From SCGC-AAA076-P13 sp964613455 (GTDB taxonomy: Bacteria; Pseudomonadota; Gammaproteobacteria; Magnimaribacterales; D2472), in NCBI GenBank assembly GCA_964613455.1, contig CAZTGS010000003.1, positions 19,409-83,408 on the forward strand: 64,000 bases of DNA. The letters run 5' to 3'. How positions within the stretch are numbered: the first letter of the stretch is position 1; the number at the start of each line of letters is the position of its first letter. The position numbers were made by a program, and so were the translations under genes. This document shows, one piece after another, positions 62,447 through 64,000 of the stretch. Below the pieces are notes generated by a model. That model saw only the letters and a list, made by a program, of their open reading frames with translations, ran no database searches and was not told the origin of the DNA.

Positions 62447-63829
62447 ATGACGTTCCTTTCAGAAATATCAGCAATACAAAATATTATTTACATCTTTTCA
62501 TCTATTTTATTTATAACTGGCATCAAGATGCTAGGTAAAGAAGACACGGCTGTAAAAGGGAATTTCCTCTCTGCTTTAGCTATGTTTATTGCTGTAAGCA
62601 TAACTATAATCGATATTGTTAATCCCCTAGTTCTTTTAGCTGGTATTGCTTTAGGAGCAGCTATAGGCTCTGTTATCGCCCTTAAAGTAAAAATGACTTC
62701 AATACCTGAGATGGTTGCCTTGTTTAATGGTTTTGGTGGTTTAGCTACATTTTTGATTGCTTGGTCTGAGTTTAATTCAATCCCAGATAATTTATTCCAG
62801 CATATTTTAGTAATGACCACTTTGTATATTGGTGGAGTAACATTTACAGGAAGCTTAATCGCTTATGCCAAATTAGCTGAAAAAATCAAGATAGCAAAAA
62901 CATCTGTCATTACAAAAATATTTACAACTATTTTTTATATTTCATTAGTATTTTTACTATATTCAGTATTTGTAACCCCTGCCATAGTTCCTAACTTCGA
63001 TTTCTTTACTATCTTATTAGTCTTGACGCTCTTAGGCGGCATTGGTTTTGTTCTTCCTATTGGTGGAGGAGATATGCCTGTCGTTATTTCTCTTCTAAAT
63101 TCTTTCTCAGGAATTGCTGCAGCTTTTGCTGGATTATTATTATTAAATAATGTTTTGATAGTCGCAGGATCTCTTGTTGGTGCCAGCGGTCTTATATTGA
63201 CCGTCATTATGGCTAAAGCAATGAATAGATCAATAAATAATATTTTATTTGTTGGTTATGCGAGCTCTTCCACAAGTAGCTCATCAACAGAAGAGCAGGG
63301 TGAGGTGAGCCCAATAAGTGTTTCAGATGCATATTTGATATTAGAAAGTGCTAGTTCAGTATTAATCATTCCTGGATATGGTATGGCTGTAGCTCAAGCT
63401 CAGCATGTTGTTAGAGAGCTTGGAGAGTTATTGGAAGATAATGGTACTGAGGTAAAATATGGTATACATCCAGTTGCTGGAAGAATGCCTGGTCATATGA
63501 ATGTTCTTCTGGCTGAAGCAAATGTCCCATATGATGTTCTTGCAGAACCCGATGATGTTAATCCGACAATGGATGCAGTTGATGTTGCAGTTGTTATTGG
63601 AGCAAATGATGTTGTTAACCCATCTGCTACTGAAGAACCTGGAAGTCCAATTTATGGAATGCCAATTATAGAGGTTCATAATGCTAAAACAGTTTTTGTT
63701 CTTAAAAGGTCTATGTCTTCTGGTTTTGCAGGCGTTCAAAACCCTCTATTTTTTAAACAAAATACGCGAATGCTGTTTGGAGATGCTAAAGATTCAATTG
63801 GCGGCTTAGTCTCAGAATTTAAAGAATAA
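62447..63829 (+). CDS. pntB: NAD(P) transhydrogenase beta subunit
   Basis: Remainder of membrane domain II plus the NADP(H)-binding domain III, generating NADPH with the proton gradient. The 460-residue protein has about nine membrane helices to residue 260 and then the nucleotide domain with ILIIPGYGMAVAQAQH-like sequence, HPVAGRMPGHMNVLLAEANVPYD and IGANDVVNPSATE, and KRSMSSGFAGVQNPLF. The linker is serine-rich (ASSSTSSSSTEEQGE). Confidence 0.96.
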   Translation: MTFLSEISAIQNIIYIFSSILFITGIKMLGKEDTAVKGNFLSALAMFIAVSITIIDIVNPLVLLAGIALGAAIGSVIALKVKMTSIPEMVALFNGFGGLATFLIAWSEFNSIPDNLFQHILVMTTLYIGGVTFTGSLIAYAKLAEKIKIAKTSVITKIFTTIFYISLVFLLYSVFVTPAIVPNFDFFTILLVLTLLGGIGFVLPIGGGDMPVVISLLNSFSGIAAAFAGLLLLNNVLIVAGSLVGASGLILTVIMAKAMNRSINNILFVGYASSSTSSSSTEEQGEVSPISVSDAYLILESASSVLIIPGYGMAVAQAQHVVRELGELLEDNGTEVKYGIHPVAGRMPGHMNVLLAEANVPYDVLAEPDDVNPTMDAVDVAVVIGANDVVNPSATEEPGSPIYGMPIIEVHNAKTVFVLKRSMSSGFAGVQNPLFFKQNTRMLFGDAKDSIGGLVSEFKE

Positions 63830-63832
63830 ATC

Positions 63833-63869
63833 GCATATAAAATATGCTAAAATATACCTTAATTTAAGG
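63833..63869. repeat. Two small palindromes between pntB and gyrA
   Basis: GCATAT (63833-63838) pairs with ATATGC (63842-63847), and CCTTAA (63857-63862) pairs with TTAAGG (63864-63869) around one base. They fill part of the 80-nt gap before gyrA. Neither is followed by a clear T run. They may be a weak pntB terminator or gyrA promoter elements. Confidence 0.3.
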
Positions 63870-63909
63870 GCATATTTCCCATAATATTTTTATATAAAAA
63901 GACTACTAT

Positions 63910-64000
63910 ATGAGTGATTTCGCAAAAGAAATAATTTCAGTAAACATTGAAGATGAACTGAAGCAATCCTACTTAAGTTACGCTCTCAGCGTTATACATG
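63910..64000 (+). CDS. gyrA: DNA gyrase subunit A, N-terminal start (truncated by window)
   Basis: Only the first 30 codons are visible, reading SDFAKEIISVNIEDELKQSY and then LSYALSVIH. This matches the GyrA start (E. coli [20 protein letters not shown]) better than ParC. The active-site tyrosine and the quinolone-resistance region lie beyond the window. ubiG and gyrA are neighbours in E. coli, which supports the assignment. Confidence 0.9.
   Translation, partial: MSDFAKEIISVNIEDELKQSYLSYALSVIH

Noticed and set aside
1..64000. tRNA, rRNA, CRISPR arrays, insertion sequences
   Set aside because: Looked for cloverleaf-like segments, regular spaced repeats and transposase motifs in all intergenic gaps; none seen, and the gaps are too short for most of these.

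Overview
This AT-rich window (roughly one third G+C by eye) reads as a streamlined marine gammaproteobacterial chromosome. The best guess is a SAR86-like lineage, judged from gene content, gene order, very short intergenic gaps and frequent gene overlaps; no 16S rRNA or other decisive marker is present. No tRNA, rRNA, insertion sequence, CRISPR array or intact prophage was seen. Two genes run off the ends: katG (left) and gyrA (right). No gene-free stretch exceeds about 200 bases.

Layout. 1-2022: end of katG, then cysE. 2026-9895 (mostly minus): an AGMO-like fatty-acid-hydroxylase membrane protein; a BI-1 protein, small membrane protein and secreted DUF305/LVIVD protein operon; and a translationally coupled trio of diiron ferritin-like protein, beta-helix protein and diheme cytochrome. 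9974-12737: cobT and cobS, the CobST chelatase motor without CobN. 12874-25681: tesB, then the hemE-gltD-gltB-aroB-aroK-mrcA neighbourhood familiar from Pseudomonas, but with gltB inverted, pilMNOPQ and damX absent, and gltD extended at its N-terminus. 25112-33730: slmA, algC, ilvE, then an LPS/envelope block (glycosyltransferase, two methyltransferases, a terpenoid-toroid-like protein, an LpxL-family acyltransferase, waaA).

33727-38253: glnB, miaA, hflK, hflC, purA, a conserved order but without hfq and hflX; miaA has no usable start codon in frame ahead of its P-loop. 38258-43645: nusB, ribH, ribBA, ribD, nrdR, glyA, nth on the minus strand. 43678-49502: LETM1-like small protein, thiolase, thiL, pgpA, converging on dxs-ispA-xseB. 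49523-53496: an RND pump and its adaptor. 53543-54878: an overlapping pair resembling phage lambda P and primosomal DnaT. 54882-58799: DAHP synthase, then scpA-scpB-rluB and an AlkA-like glycosylase. 58789-63829: yciK-like SDR, gph, ubiG, divergent from the three-gene pntAA-pntAB-pntB transhydrogenase, then gyrA.

The observations most worth checking are: (1) two near-consensus NrdR boxes, 32 bp centre to centre, immediately before scpA, in a window that also encodes NrdR; (2) the lambda-P-like/DnaT-like gene pair with a 101-nt overlap; (3) miaA, which needs a -1 shift or a non-canonical start; (4) the integrase-arm-like N-terminal extension of GltD beside an inverted gltB; (5) a 64-bp two-tier inverted repeat between cobT and the ferritin-like gene.
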